In this document: one piece after another, positions 27,678-35,867 of the stretch
How the letters are laid out: the number at the start of each line of letters is the position of its first letter
Numbering within the stretch: the stretch's first letter is position 1
Source: a virus
Strand: one strand, 5' to 3'
DNA: 40,921 bases
Virus record (IMG/VR): IMGVR_UViG_3300042509_000837
Coordinates: 1-40,921 of that record
Notes under the pieces: generated by a model
Told to the model about the DNA's origin: nothing
Seen by the model: only the letters and a program-made list of their open reading frames with translations
Database searches by the model: none
Made by a program: the position numbers and the translations under genes

Positions 27678-28037
27678 CTATTTAGTTATATCGAAGGGGG
27701 AACCTTCCCAAACCTTCTTCATTCTGTTAACTATTGCTTTAGACCAGGAAAACCCTGCGTCACCGCCCCAGGCTTCCCACATAATTCTTCCATTAGATGG
27801 AAAGCCTTCTTCTCCAGAATTAAAACCCTTACCTTTCTTATCTACTTCATGTCTAGAAAAATAAGAGTACATTCTTTTTACTGTATCTAAAGATAGATTT
27901 TCTTTGTTTGCAAGTTGACTTGCTCTAGTCCATCCAACAGATGTACCAGCGCCTTTTGCTTTTCCTTCTTCTTTCCATTTTAAAGCACGGCGTGCCGCTG
28001 CTGCCATAGAATCTGTAGGTTTGTATGTCTCAGCCAT
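27678..28037 (-). CDS. Conserved phage module protein
   Basis: 119 residues. RRALKWKEEGKAKGAGTSVG, WTRASQLANKENLSLDTVKR, MYSYFSRHEVDKKGKGF and MWEAWGGDAGFSWSKAIV form a module that, to my recollection, recurs in phage head-maturation and other structural proteins (helix, then S-x-DTVKRM..FF.RHEVDK, then GD.G..W). Standing alone here, its role is unknown. Its 5' end overlaps the 43-residue gene by 8 bases. Confidence 0.7.
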   Translation of the reverse strand: MAETYKPTDSMAAAARRALKWKEEGKAKGAGTSVGWTRASQLANKENLSLDTVKRMYSYFSRHEVDKKGKGFNSGEEGFPSNGRIMWEAWGGDAGFSWSKAIVNRMKKVWEGSPFDITK

Positions 28038-28161
28038 CGTATTTCTCCCATCTCCAAAAACTTATGTAGTATGCATGAAAATGTGTGTTGCAAGCATAGG
28101 TCTTAGTTTCATTTCTTTCTCCAACCCATTCCGCTGGCTGACCACAAAATTTGCATTCCAT
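28030..28161 (-). CDS. Small zinc-finger-like protein (43 aa)
   Basis: 43 residues MECKFCGQPAEWVGERNETK, then CNTHFHAYY. A CKFC knuckle and a C-x-x-H pair imply a zinc site. The C-terminus (SFWRWEKYDG) is aromatic. Overlaps the next gene by 8 bases. Confidence 0.65.
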   Translation of the reverse strand: MECKFCGQPAEWVGERNETKTYACNTHFHAYYISFWRWEKYDG

Positions 28162-28165
28162 AGTA

Positions 28166-28693
28166 TTATAGCATTCCAAGTTTGCTTGCATAGTCATACA
28201 TCATAATGCCGCTTGCGACACTAACATTAAGACTTCTTACACTACCAAGTTGTGGAATCATTACAATATCATCAGCCATACCCAAGCCCATTGGACTTAC
28301 ACCTCTAGCCTCTTCTCCGAAAATCATAAAGGTATTTGGAGTCCATTCGTATTGAGTGATAGGAATTGCTCCAGGAACATTATCTACTGCCACCCAGCGC
28401 ATATCTCTAATATTTGGCTCGTTAAGATAGATGTGGTCAAGAGATGGGGCATACTTCAAATGGATATAGTTATGAGTTCCTACGGCACCGCGACGGTCCC
28501 ATTTTTTATTTCCAATAATCCAAGATTCTTTAGCAAGAAATGCATTGCTATTACGAATTCCAGAAGCCTTATTAAAGTCTCCAGAGATGTTCTCAAATCC
28601 CACAACAAAGGGAAGACGTTTTGTATCTAGATCAGCCTTAACCTGATCTGTTTCCCACTCTTTGTAGTAGTCAATAACATTATGACTCTTCAT
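28166..28693 (-). CDS. SpoU/TrmH-family RNA 2'-O-methyltransferase
   Basis: 175 residues, the catalytic SPOUT domain only. Motif 1 is GDFNKASGIRNSNAF, motif 2 is FMIFGEEARGVS and motif 3 is VMIPQLGSVRSLNVSVASGI: the N/R, GxExxG and P..G...SLNVS..A knot motifs that bind SAM. The size is close to that of TrmL, which modifies tRNA wobble nucleotides, rather than larger rRNA enzymes. The substrate is unknown; the tRNA-Asn/Gln pair lies 0.6 kb downstream in the same transcript direction. Confidence 0.9.
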   Translation of the reverse strand: MKSHNVIDYYKEWETDQVKADLDTKRLPFVVGFENISGDFNKASGIRNSNAFLAKESWIIGNKKWDRRGAVGTHNYIHLKYAPSLDHIYLNEPNIRDMRWVAVDNVPGAIPITQYEWTPNTFMIFGEEARGVSPMGLGMADDIVMIPQLGSVRSLNVSVASGIMMYDYASKLGML

Positions 28694-29021
28694 TAGAATA
28701 TGCTCCAGTACTGTAGATAAGATACATCATTGACTTTTCATCATCAGTTAGATCATCTGACTCAGGCCAGGTATCTGACCTATCTGTTAAGTATATATAA
28801 GACTTACCATCATTGTCCATCATTAAATCAATGAATCCTTTAAACCACAGACTGCTCATAATATCTGAGTCTTGCTCTTTCATCCATTGGGCCAATTCTT
28901 TTTGCTCTTTATAAAATAACTCTGTTAGTTTATATATAGGGTCGCCAGCAACATTATATGAAACGACCTCTACATAGCCGTATTCAACGAACATCTTTAA
29001 TATCTCTTCATTCATGTCCAT
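28680..29021 (-). CDS. Acidic hypothetical protein
   Basis: 113 residues. The first part (EEILKMFVEYGYVEVVSYNV, then GDPIYKLTE) looks like a small winged-helix domain; the rest is acidic (SDTWPESDDLTDDEKSM) and helical. AGGA lies 5 bases upstream of the ATG. It directly follows the terminase large subunit gene (8 bases). Confidence 0.65.
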   Translation of the reverse strand: MDMNEEILKMFVEYGYVEVVSYNVAGDPIYKLTELFYKEQKELAQWMKEQDSDIMSSLWFKGFIDLMMDNDGKSYIYLTDRSDTWPESDDLTDDEKSMMYLIYSTGAYSNEES

Positions 29022-29029
29022 ATAAATCC

Positions 29030-30799
29030 TTAAACTAGGCCAATCGACCAGTCGCTCATGCCATCATTTTGTTGTGGAGGCTGGATAACATTCTTCTCAG
29101 CCTCTTCTTTTCGCCTGTCTCTTATAAATTGTTTATAGGTATGCACTTCTATTTCAACTTCTTGGGATTGCTTTTTACTGTTTGCAATGGAGTTGTAAAT
29201 AGATCCACATACAGCATCTGACAAGTCTTTACTGCCTTTTCTTGGGTGATCTACTTTATCACGAATAATTCTTAACTGCAATAATTCATCTATAAGAAGT
29301 GGTATTGAAGGTCCGACAATTCTTTCCTCCCCAACAAGCATTGCCATGTCATCGTAATGTTTTTTGGCAACAGAAAGAGTTTCTGTTTCTATTCCTATCA
29401 TTCTTAATTCTGCCATAATATCGTGAGAGTTCCATCTATCGAATGTTACCTTTTTAATATTAAATCCACGCGATCTTAAGTCCACAATAAACTGCTTAAC
29501 CTCTGAAAAATCTACAGATTTATCTGAGGTAGGGGTCCACCATCTTACACAATCTACTACAACTAAAGGACTCACAACATTATGGTTAAGAAAACTTTTT
29601 AGTTGCACCCATCTGTCAACATGCGCCATAGATACAGCACAATGATCATGCTTCTGGGCCAAGTCAACGTGTACATAGTACTCTTTACCCTCCTGAGGAA
29701 TAAACCAGTCTCTAAACCTACCATCATCGTCTACTCCATTGAGTGGCTGATTAAAGCATGATGTAATTTTTTCACGAGACTTAAAGAACGCATCTACTGC
29801 ATCTGCTGGCATACAAGCAAATCTTCCAAGAGCATCTACAGGGTTGTTAAAAAATGCAATCTTAAAGTCATCTATAGATCTTGTTGGATTCACTTCCCAT
29901 GTGGGTCGGCGTAGGGCAAAAACCTTTGGATATCTATAGGCATTAATATTATCTTCCTCCCACTCAATGGTGAACTCATTCTCTGGAACTCCTTCTAGTT
30001 CATCATCTAGTTTAAAGGTATGAGTTTTTATCTCAATGTCTTTGTCCGCAATTACCGATTCATAGCGCTGCTGAATAAAGTCATTCTTATATCTGGGGAA
30101 TGATAAAAGAATAACTTTTCCAAAATCTGGAAATCGTGAATCTACGGAGGCTCTATACATATCATAGATCGCTTGACCCGTCTTAGATTGCTCATTTCCA
30201 CTTGTCGATACTGTGCTAAATCCAGATATCTCGTCAAGGATAACGCATATAACGTTGTATCCCTCCCAAGATTCTCTTTCTGAGTGACCAGAGTGGCATG
30301 TAATTGATTTGTCAAACGAAACACTCTGTGCTGTAATGTTATATTTTCCTACGAACCATGGAGAGTCTTCAATTCTTTTACGGAACCCTTTGAAGAATAC
30401 ATTTTTTGCCTGCTCAGAGTTAATGGCGATATTGATAATGTCAATGGAGTCTCCTGGAGGCTTGCCAAAATATTTTGCGGGATCTTTTAGGCAAAGCAAT
30501 AAATATACAAGATATGTCACGGAGATAGTAGATAGGTAGTCTTTGCCACTACCTTTTCCAAGTTGTAAAATAACTTCATTGCAGGTTTGACGGTATCTTT
30601 TATTACCCTCTTCTTCTCCAAGAATTTTTACTAAAGTTTCTTTCTTATAAATTTGAGTCATGGCTCTAATAGACTGATACTGATATGATGAAAGTGGTGG
30701 AAGTTTTAGATACTGCTCACTTGTAACAAACTCTTCAATGGATACGGGGTACTCTTCAAACTCGTCGTCCTCCAATGCCGACAAAAAATCATCGAACAT
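29030..30799 (-). CDS. terL: Terminase large subunit
   Basis: 589 residues, full length. The ATPase half has Walker A LGKGSGKD (80-87) and Walker B VICVILDEIS (183-192). The nuclease half has HVDLAQKHDHCAVS (377-390, first catalytic Asp) and a C-terminal HPRKGSKDLSDAV (518-530, last catalytic Asp). The protein cuts and translocates phage DNA into procapsids. It starts by overlapping the stop of the small subunit (TGATG). No downstream portal or head genes appear in the window, which is unusual. Confidence 0.95.
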   Translation of the reverse strand: MFDDFLSALEDDEFEEYPVSIEEFVTSEQYLKLPPLSSYQYQSIRAMTQIYKKETLVKILGEEEGNKRYRQTCNEVILQLGKGSGKDYLSTISVTYLVYLLLCLKDPAKYFGKPPGDSIDIINIAINSEQAKNVFFKGFRKRIEDSPWFVGKYNITAQSVSFDKSITCHSGHSERESWEGYNVICVILDEISGFSTVSTSGNEQSKTGQAIYDMYRASVDSRFPDFGKVILLSFPRYKNDFIQQRYESVIADKDIEIKTHTFKLDDELEGVPENEFTIEWEEDNINAYRYPKVFALRRPTWEVNPTRSIDDFKIAFFNNPVDALGRFACMPADAVDAFFKSREKITSCFNQPLNGVDDDGRFRDWFIPQEGKEYYVHVDLAQKHDHCAVSMAHVDRWVQLKSFLNHNVVSPLVVVDCVRWWTPTSDKSVDFSEVKQFIVDLRSRGFNIKKVTFDRWNSHDIMAELRMIGIETETLSVAKKHYDDMAMLVGEERIVGPSIPLLIDELLQLRIIRDKVDHPRKGSKDLSDAVCGSIYNSIANSKKQSQEVEIEVHTYKQFIRDRRKEEAEKNVIQPPQQNDGMSDWSIGLV

Positions 30800-31314
30800 C
30801 AGAAGCCTTCTGCCTTTCCAGTAACCTGTTCCAGCCTAGTAAACACTTCCTTCTTGCAATGGCTGCAATCTGACACCACTTCTTTTAAAATTTTTACAAG
30901 AATCTCCTGCTTACGTTCGGTTTCTATTATCTGTTCTGCAACCTCACTATCTTCAATGAGGCCAGCCTTCTGAAGCATATCTATTTGTTTTTGCTGTATG
31001 TCTGCGACTAGTTTAATCCCAGCAGTCTTTTTAGAAAGATCTCCTTGAGTCCCAGATTGACTAATAACATCCCAGCCTTCCTCTATAAGCATAGAGTAAT
31101 GTTTATCCGCACCAGCCAAAGCCTCTCTAGCACGCATCTGGATCTGCCTATCACTCTGAATAACTGAACGCCATTCATTTAAATAGTCCTGAACATCTGT
31201 TCTTTTAAAACCTGTTACTCTTGCTATCTGGTTAGGATTAGTTGTTCCTTTTAAGAATAGGTCAACAACTTTATTGATTCGTTCCCAGCGATCCGCAAGT
31301 TCTAATTCAGACAT
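30799..31314 (-). CDS. terS: Terminase small subunit-like protein
   Basis: 171 residues. The N-terminal DRWERINKVVDLFLKGTTNP, then NQIARVTGFKRTDVQDYLNE, is a helix-turn-helix that fits DNA recognition by TerS; a long helical oligomerisation region follows (ERKQEILVKILKEVV) with a C-terminal CSHC. Position directly upstream of terL supports the call. Sequence alone cannot exclude another HTH role. Confidence 0.8.
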   Translation of the reverse strand: MSELELADRWERINKVVDLFLKGTTNPNQIARVTGFKRTDVQDYLNEWRSVIQSDRQIQMRAREALAGADKHYSMLIEEGWDVISQSGTQGDLSKKTAGIKLVADIQQKQIDMLQKAGLIEDSEVAEQIIETERKQEILVKILKEVVSDCSHCKKEVFTRLEQVTGKAEGF

Positions 31315-31606
31315 CCATCTTCTTTCTTATGCTCTTTTTAGCGCGAACAATTCCTTTTAGTTTATCAACATAGAAGGAACGATATTCCCCAGTAGCAGGA
31401 GAAAAACAATCTATCCAGGTAACATCTTTTTTAATATTATGCGCCAATTGTATGAACCTAAATGTACCACGAATATCTTTAAACTTAAGCATATCCCCTG
31501 GCTTGATAACTTCTTTGCCAAACTTAAGTTCATAGAATACTGAGATATCTGGGTTTACTAGATACTTAGGTCGATCTTCTGGATTGGAATTGTTTTTTCT
31601 AGCCAT
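31307..31606 (-). CDS. Conserved actinophage small protein
   Basis: 99 residues from MARKNNSNPEDRPKY. The centre (KPGDMLKFKDIRGTFRFIQL, then AHNIKKDVTWIDCFS) and the end (GEYRSFYVDKLKGIVRAKK) form a small beta-barrel-like fold that I have seen in many actinophages near terminase or replication genes; no function known. The ATG at 31606 is preferred over a longer start. Overlaps terS by 8 bases. Confidence 0.7.
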   Translation of the reverse strand: MARKNNSNPEDRPKYLVNPDISVFYELKFGKEVIKPGDMLKFKDIRGTFRFIQLAHNIKKDVTWIDCFSPATGEYRSFYVDKLKGIVRAKKSIRKKMDV

Positions 31607-31619
31607 GACTCTCCTGTCA

Positions 31620-31796
31620 TCAGGTAGCGAATCCGCTACCACCGCGAGTTGGTGCCCAAACCATTCCTGGACTATCTATGTTCCTAATCATCCTAATTCC
31701 ACAGCCTGGACAGATGGCGCTGTCCCTTTCATCAATCTTTAGCATGAGTTCAGTAGATGACTCACACTCTATGCATGTAAATGTATATAGAGGCAT
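31620..31796 (-). CDS. FmdB-family zinc-ribbon protein
   Basis: 58 residues. MPLYTFTCIECESSTELML, then CPGCGIRMIR, is the FmdB/CxxC regulatory zinc ribbon (MP.Y.F.C..C...E, then C..CG). The role is unknown; the ribbon may bind nucleic acid or protein. The start is set by the 1-base overlap with the upstream gene (MPLYT is the conserved start). A Gly/Ser end completes it. Confidence 0.85.
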   Translation of the reverse strand: MPLYTFTCIECESSTELMLKIDERDSAICPGCGIRMIRNIDSPGMVWAPTRGGSGFAT

Positions 31797-32125
31797 TACT
31801 TCCATGTCTCCTTCTTTGCTATACTCAATAATACCAGATAGCCCATTAGGTCGTCAAGATCATTGTCTCCTTGATATTCTCTACCGCGAGCGAATCTACT
31901 TAATTTATCATCAATTCTTACTTTTAGTTGTTCTGCATTATCTGCCTGTGAAAAAATTCTTACTGGGTCAAGTGCTGAGTTTCCATATGCTCTATTTTTT
32001 TCAATCAGCATATTAGAAAGTCTATTGCATTCATCTAGAATAGCCATCTCTGTTTTATTTACTGGATGGAATTGAGCATCTGGATTTGTTGTCCTAAACA
32101 TTTCATCTAAGTCTTTTTCTATCAT
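31796..32125 (-). CDS. Nmad1-like (DUF1599) protein
   Basis: 109 residues. LIEKNRAYGNSALDPVRIFS, then RIDDKLSRFARGREY and DDLMGYLVLL, follow the pattern of the nucleotide-modification-associated domain 1 family (K..YG.SA.....F......E....RI.DKL.R......D.....D..GY..L). It is commonly found in phages, and its role is unproven. Coupled with the HTH gene upstream by ATGA overlap. Confidence 0.75.
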   Translation of the reverse strand: MIEKDLDEMFRTTNPDAQFHPVNKTEMAILDECNRLSNMLIEKNRAYGNSALDPVRIFSQADNAEQLKVRIDDKLSRFARGREYQGDNDLDDLMGYLVLLSIAKKETWK

Positions 32126-32289
32126 CGCTTACCAAACTTTCTTTGATCTCTTATTAACCCGAATTTTACCAAATATCTGTAAATAGTTTGATGACTTACA
32201 TTACATTCTTTTGCTATTTCCTCTAAGCCTTTTTTTTCTACGACATATCTTTTTGTCAGATACGTTTTACTTTCATATAATTTAGCCAC
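32122..32289 (-). CDS. Small helix-turn-helix protein, GTG start
   Basis: 55 residues from a GTG at 32289. The segment KKGLEEIAKECNVSHQTIYR is a textbook helix-turn-helix (recognition helix SHQTIYRYL), followed by a basic tail (RDQRKFGKR). No other domain. It could be a small phage repressor or a homing-endonuclease-like DNA-binding remnant. It overlaps the RuvC-like gene by 8 bases and the Nmad1 gene by 4 bases. Confidence 0.75.
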   Translation of the reverse strand: MAKLYESKTYLTKRYVVEKKGLEEIAKECNVSHQTIYRYLVKFGLIRDQRKFGKR

Positions 32290-32848
32290 GATTCACCAAG
32301 TTCATGTATGCGTAATATGCCAAGCCGAATGAATCCCCAACATCATGGTCGTCTACTTCTATTCCAAACTTGTTATTAAAATAATCTAAAGTTCTTTGTT
32401 TTCTTAAATTTCTTGCGTAGTTTCTGTACCATGTGTCTGTTCTATCTGGATGCTGTAGTTTAATTTCTGCCTTCTCCTGCTTTGTTAAATTTTTATTTCC
32501 AATGTAGTTTTGCCATGAAGATGGAGGTACTGTAATAATTCTACCAGGCTCATCGGCTAACTCTGAAACTAAAACCCCAACCATCATAGCCATGTGGATG
32601 GCTACTGCCTGAGACTTAACCATAATTGCGGACTCAATACATATGTAGTCTGGGTTAACTTCTTTTTTTATAAACTGTATTTTATTTCTACAGTCAATTA
32701 CCTTTTCATATATATTGTTGCCATTAAAAACTATCTTCCCCCACTTTATTGGCTCTTCTCCCACTATAGAAAAGGCAAAAGAGTTGGTGGATGAATCTAC
32801 ACCCATTACAGTTTTAGCGTTTTGCTTTATTAGTTTTTTTAACGACAT
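32282..32848 (-). CDS. RuvC-like Holliday-junction resolvase
   Basis: 188 residues. VMGVDSSTNSFAFSIVGEE (first catalytic Asp), PDYICIESAIMVKSQ (Glu), HPDRTD and the C-terminal DDHDVGDSFGLAYYAY (two Asp) are the RNase-H-fold RuvC motif set used for Holliday-junction cutting. The DHDVGDSFGLA block is the usual end motif of phage RuvC-like enzymes. The ATG at 32848 is used; a TTG at 32854 with closer spacing to AGAGG is possible. Overlaps the Cys-rich gene by 35 bases. Confidence 0.88.
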   Translation of the reverse strand: MSLKKLIKQNAKTVMGVDSSTNSFAFSIVGEEPIKWGKIVFNGNNIYEKVIDCRNKIQFIKKEVNPDYICIESAIMVKSQAVAIHMAMMVGVLVSELADEPGRIITVPPSSWQNYIGNKNLTKQEKAEIKLQHPDRTDTWYRNYARNLRKQRTLDYFNNKFGIEVDDHDVGDSFGLAYYAYMNLVNRG

Positions 32849-33110
32849 TGGCAATTACCTCTAATATATTCTCTCTACTATTATCTTTCTCAGATTTTTC
32901 ACATTGGTAGCAAATTAAATTTTCATTATATCTACTCAGCAGTTGTCCGCAGTAGCAATATCTTTTTTCTCCACTCAGCCTCTTTTTATTCTCGTAGTAC
33001 TTTTCCATAATCTTTTTATTTGTTGCAAGTCTACAACAACTAGGAGTACAGTACTTTTGGTTCTTTTTATTAGACTCAAATGGGTTACCACAGTTGATGC
33101 AATTTTTCAC
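32814..33110 (-). CDS. Zinc-finger protein
   Basis: 98 residues. A CINCGNPFESNKKNQKYCTP and SCCR finger (about 4-26) is the C..CG..F....K.Q.YC...C treble-clef style used in phage and mobile-element DNA-binding proteins; a second pair lies in CYCGQLLS and CYQCEK. The rest is basic, so nucleic-acid binding is likely. It lies between the Cas4-like nuclease and the RuvC-like resolvase. Confidence 0.75.
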   Translation of the reverse strand: MKNCINCGNPFESNKKNQKYCTPSCCRLATNKKIMEKYYENKKRLSGEKRYCYCGQLLSRYNENLICYQCEKSEKDNSRENILEVIANVVKKTNKAKR

Positions 33111-33883
33111 TCAACACCGACTTTTAGATTAGGAACTTTCTCCACGCCTTCTTCTCTTTCTAGGCAGGCTTCCGATACGGGGCAACCTTTACATGTCCAG
33201 GTAGATTTTGTATACCCTCTTTTTGGAGGAGTATTATTCTCATACATTCCATAAACTTTTTTCATCCAGTCAAAAACGTACTCAATGTACTCACTATTTT
33301 TTTCAGTCATCTTTATTGGGATGCATAAAAGTTCATTATCATTCTTATTTTCGTAAAGGACAAAGCCCTCTTCTGCTCCTTCAATTTTCATGTATATTAA
33401 TAATTGAAGAAGATGACTTGGAGAAGGAACTCCCTCGCCCTTTCTCTGAATAAAGTATTGGTCTTTAATGGTTTTGATTTCACCGATAATTTCTTCATCG
33501 TCAATCTCCAAAACTAGGTCAGCAAATCCACGAACGGGTGGACTAACGTTTTTTATTTCTCGCTCATTTTGTTTTAATAGCCCAGTTTCTTCTATTAATT
33601 TTTCTATTCTTTCATGAGCCGCTGTCCCTGAATTCATAGACGCTATATTGGCTGCTGGAATATTCTCTGTAAACTCTGCACCATTAAATGCTATCCACCA
33701 GTATCTAGCGCATGTCCCGTGACCATAGCCTACTGTACTAGGAGCGAAACTAACTTTTTTCTTAAACTCTTTATCCTTATTATTTTTTTGATATGCTGAA
33801 TTTATCATCTTAATAAACTTTTTAGAGTTTAACTTTGTATCCCTGGGTTGCGTTAACAATGACGCTATTAGATTCTTAGCCAT
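33107..33883 (-). CDS. PD-(D/E)XK (Cas4/RecB-like) nuclease
   Basis: 258 residues. The catalytic core is RGFADLVLEI (Asp), IIGEIKTIKD (E-x-K) and HLLQLLIYM, with a first helix GTAAHERIEKLI, the standard RecB/Cas4 layout. A CARYWW near residue 57 and a C-terminal CKGCPVSEAC (about 232-241) supply the four Cys of a 4Fe-4S cluster, typical of Cas4-type 5'-3' exonucleases. Expected to process DNA ends for RecA-driven recombination or replication. Confidence 0.9.
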   Translation of the reverse strand: MAKNLIASLLTQPRDTKLNSKKFIKMINSAYQKNNKDKEFKKKVSFAPSTVGYGHGTCARYWWIAFNGAEFTENIPAANIASMNSGTAAHERIEKLIEETGLLKQNEREIKNVSPPVRGFADLVLEIDDEEIIGEIKTIKDQYFIQRKGEGVPSPSHLLQLLIYMKIEGAEEGFVLYENKNDNELLCIPIKMTEKNSEYIEYVFDWMKKVYGMYENNTPPKRGYTKSTWTCKGCPVSEACLEREEGVEKVPNLKVGVE

Positions 33884-33885
33884 AA

Positions 33886-34218
33886 TTAACCTAAATTATA
33901 CCTTACTATATACTTAAGAGAGTCTACAAGTTTATCAAGCGAGTCCTTTGTTGAGTAGTAAACATTCTTCTTAATATTATTTGGAGAACCTGTTGGACCT
34001 TTTGCGGCTGTAGAATACCAGGCTGCTAGAATTCCAAACTTTGCTGATAGAGCCTGCAGTTTAGCAATAAGAGTTAGTGCCTGGGTTGGAGGTATGTCTG
34101 GCTTAGAAATAATTTTTACAATAGCCGCCATTGCTTCATCAAGACCGTCATCTCTGACAAAATCATGAATGTCAGCGAACTCTGACACCTGATTAATCAA
34201 GTCGATTGTGTTGTCCAT
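33886..34218 (-). CDS. Conserved phage protein, unknown function
   Basis: 110 residues, mostly helical (MDNTIDLINQVSEFADIHDF), with TLIAKLQALSAKFGILAAWY and a final KDSLDKLVDSLKYIVRYNLG. No catalytic motif. It lies between the nuclease and the 105-residue gene, with a 26-base overlap at its start. Confidence 0.7.
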   Translation of the reverse strand: MDNTIDLINQVSEFADIHDFVRDDGLDEAMAAIVKIISKPDIPPTQALTLIAKLQALSAKFGILAAWYSTAAKGPTGSPNNIKKNVYYSTKDSLDKLVDSLKYIVRYNLG

Positions 34219-34510
34219 CTAACTCCTCCAATAGTTCTTCCAGTATCCCCCACTCTATTACTGCCAGCCTAGTCTTACGATTTCCAGATCCTAAAACTAG
34301 CATGAGTAAAGGGTTTTTTGTGTTATCTGTTTTTAGGCAATCGGTAACGATCTTAGCCCAAATATCTTCATTGATAGATATAGACTTTGAATATTCTTTT
34401 ACGTCTACAATAAATCTTTCCGTGCTTCCATCTGCCTTTTGATATTTCCCGCGACCACTATTTTTATGAGCCTTAGCACCCATTCTTTTAAGTTCTGATC
34501 TCTCACTCAT
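34193..34510 (-). CDS. Putative small nuclease/resolvase-like protein
   Basis: 105 residues. The region RGKYQKADGSTERFIVDVKE, then YSKSISINEDIWAKI, with the late LLMLVLGSGNRKTRLAVIEW, has the D...E.K-like look of a minimal PD-(D/E)XK fold (DVKEY as catalytic strand). Small proteins of this shape occur near recA in actinophages. Tentative: no family named with confidence. Confidence 0.55.
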   Translation of the reverse strand: MSERSELKRMGAKAHKNSGRGKYQKADGSTERFIVDVKEYSKSISINEDIWAKIVTDCLKTDNTKNPLLMLVLGSGNRKTRLAVIEWGILEELLEELDGQHNRLD

Positions 34511-34697
34511 ATGACAGCCTTGCGCTGTTCATATGGTTGTTCGGGCACTTCCAAAATACTTTTTTATTCTGAGAGTCGTACTTTCCTGATGTTACTGTTT
34601 CAAAGCATCCTGGCTCTGAACAAGTAAATGATCCATCGATATCTTTTAATGACCTAGAATCTTCTGAGTTTCTGATAAATTGTTTTGGATCTATCAT
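34503..34697 (-). CDS. Small zinc-binding protein
   Basis: 64 residues: a helical start, then SFTCSEPGCFETVTSGKYDS, and FWKCPNNHMNSARL. CSEPGC and CPNNH form a zinc ribbon-like site. It starts 4 bases before the end of recA (overlap). Function unknown. Confidence 0.7.
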   Translation of the reverse strand: MIDPKQFIRNSEDSRSLKDIDGSFTCSEPGCFETVTSGKYDSQNKKVFWKCPNNHMNSARLSYE

Positions 34698-35701
34698 ATC
34701 TTCTCATATACCAAACGGCTTAATTCTTCCTGCATATCAAGGTCTTCTCTAACCCTTGCAATAACATTGGCACGGCCCTGGATTCTTTCTTCCAACACGG
34801 TATACCAGGCTCCGCCACGCTCAATCACTCCAAGCATTTCTGCCGTATCAACAAGGTCTGCGATCCAATCGACACCGACATGACTTCCCTGGAAATAAAA
34901 ATCGTAAGACCCTGTGATAAACTGTGGCCCCGTTTTATTATAGTCAATTGTCCAGTTTACTGGCCTACCTACCTTCTGCTCAATAAGTTTATCCCCAACT
35001 GCGATCTTATCTTTAATAGATGACGCTTCTGCTTCACTAGACCATAGTTTAATAATGGTACTAGAAAAGAATTTTACAGCCATTCCGCCAGTAGGAATAT
35101 GGCTAGCGTGCATAGAGCCAAACTGATTGCGCTGCTGTGAGATAAGTATGAGCAATGTTTTATCATTAACATAGTTAAGCATTTTGACTGCATGTGTCAT
35201 GTCTTTTGCTTCTGCGCCAATCTGCTTAGTGTCTTGTAGTTGCTTTAACTCTGAGCCATCTTTTTCAAAGTAGATTGCAGGAAGCAAGGCAGATATTGAG
35301 TCTACTACTAGTAGATCGACACCAGAATGAATCAACTGCGTGCCCACATCTACCATATCATTTATTGTTTTTGCTGATGAGTAGATCAAAGATTGTGAGT
35401 CTACCCCTAGTTTTTCTGCCCATTCTGGGGAATATGATTGTTCTGAATCTATCCACGCGCAGAGTTTACCCTCTTTTTGTGCCTCCGCTATTAGTTGAAG
35501 GCAGAAGGAAGACTTGCCTGCACTTTTATTACCCCATATAAGTACTTGACGACCATATGCTAGGCCACCCTTTAGAGCAACATTGAGCGATAAACTTGGG
35601 GTCTTCTGTTTCTGTATTTCTACATTAGCGGCGCTGCCGACCATCTTTCTTATTTTTGGATCTAGCCTTGACAATACTTCTTCCATCATCATATCGCTCA
35701 T
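34694..35701 (-). CDS. recA: RecA recombinase
   Basis: 335 residues. LIWGNKSAGKSSFCLQLIAE (55-74) is the Walker A P-loop, LLVVDSISALL (about 130) is Walker B, LILISQQRNQFG is the motif with the catalytic Gln-Gln region, and GGMAVKFFSST is the L2/oligomerisation region. It is a phage-type RecA that lacks the acidic C-tail of bacterial RecA. It promotes strand exchange on ssDNA. It lies in a set with Cas4-like nuclease, RuvC-like resolvase and ssDNA-binding protein. The start overlaps the upstream gene by 77 bases; a shorter start at the ATG of residue 20 would cut that to 20. Confidence 0.93.
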   Translation of the reverse strand: MSDMMMEEVLSRLDPKIRKMVGSAANVEIQKQKTPSLSLNVALKGGLAYGRQVLIWGNKSAGKSSFCLQLIAEAQKEGKLCAWIDSEQSYSPEWAEKLGVDSQSLIYSSAKTINDMVDVGTQLIHSGVDLLVVDSISALLPAIYFEKDGSELKQLQDTKQIGAEAKDMTHAVKMLNYVNDKTLLILISQQRNQFGSMHASHIPTGGMAVKFFSSTIIKLWSSEAEASSIKDKIAVGDKLIEQKVGRPVNWTIDYNKTGPQFITGSYDFYFQGSHVGVDWIADLVDTAEMLGVIERGGAWYTVLEERIQGRANVIARVREDLDMQEELSRLVYEKI

Positions 35702-35867
35702 TAAAATGACTCTCCAATACTTCAGCGATCTCTTTAATTCTATCGTTTCTAGAACGACTTAACGTATCAATTATTTTTTGCATTAGTTCCTCATCGTGAC
35801 CACGAATAACTAATAACTTTTCATTATCCGCTCCATGAAGAAAGTATGCATTCATTATATCATCCAC
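35625..35867 (-). CDS. Small charged hypothetical protein
   Basis: 80 residues (MDDIMNAYFLHGADNEKLLV, then basic KARSKNKKDGRQRR at the end), helical. It overlaps the start of recA by 77 bases in another frame and the MazG-like gene by 8. The in-frame ATG at 35855 is an alternative start. Unknown function. Confidence 0.6.
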   Translation of the reverse strand: MDDIMNAYFLHGADNEKLLVIRGHDEELMQKIIDTLSRSRNDRIKEIAEVLESHFNERYDDGRSIVKARSKNKKDGRQRR

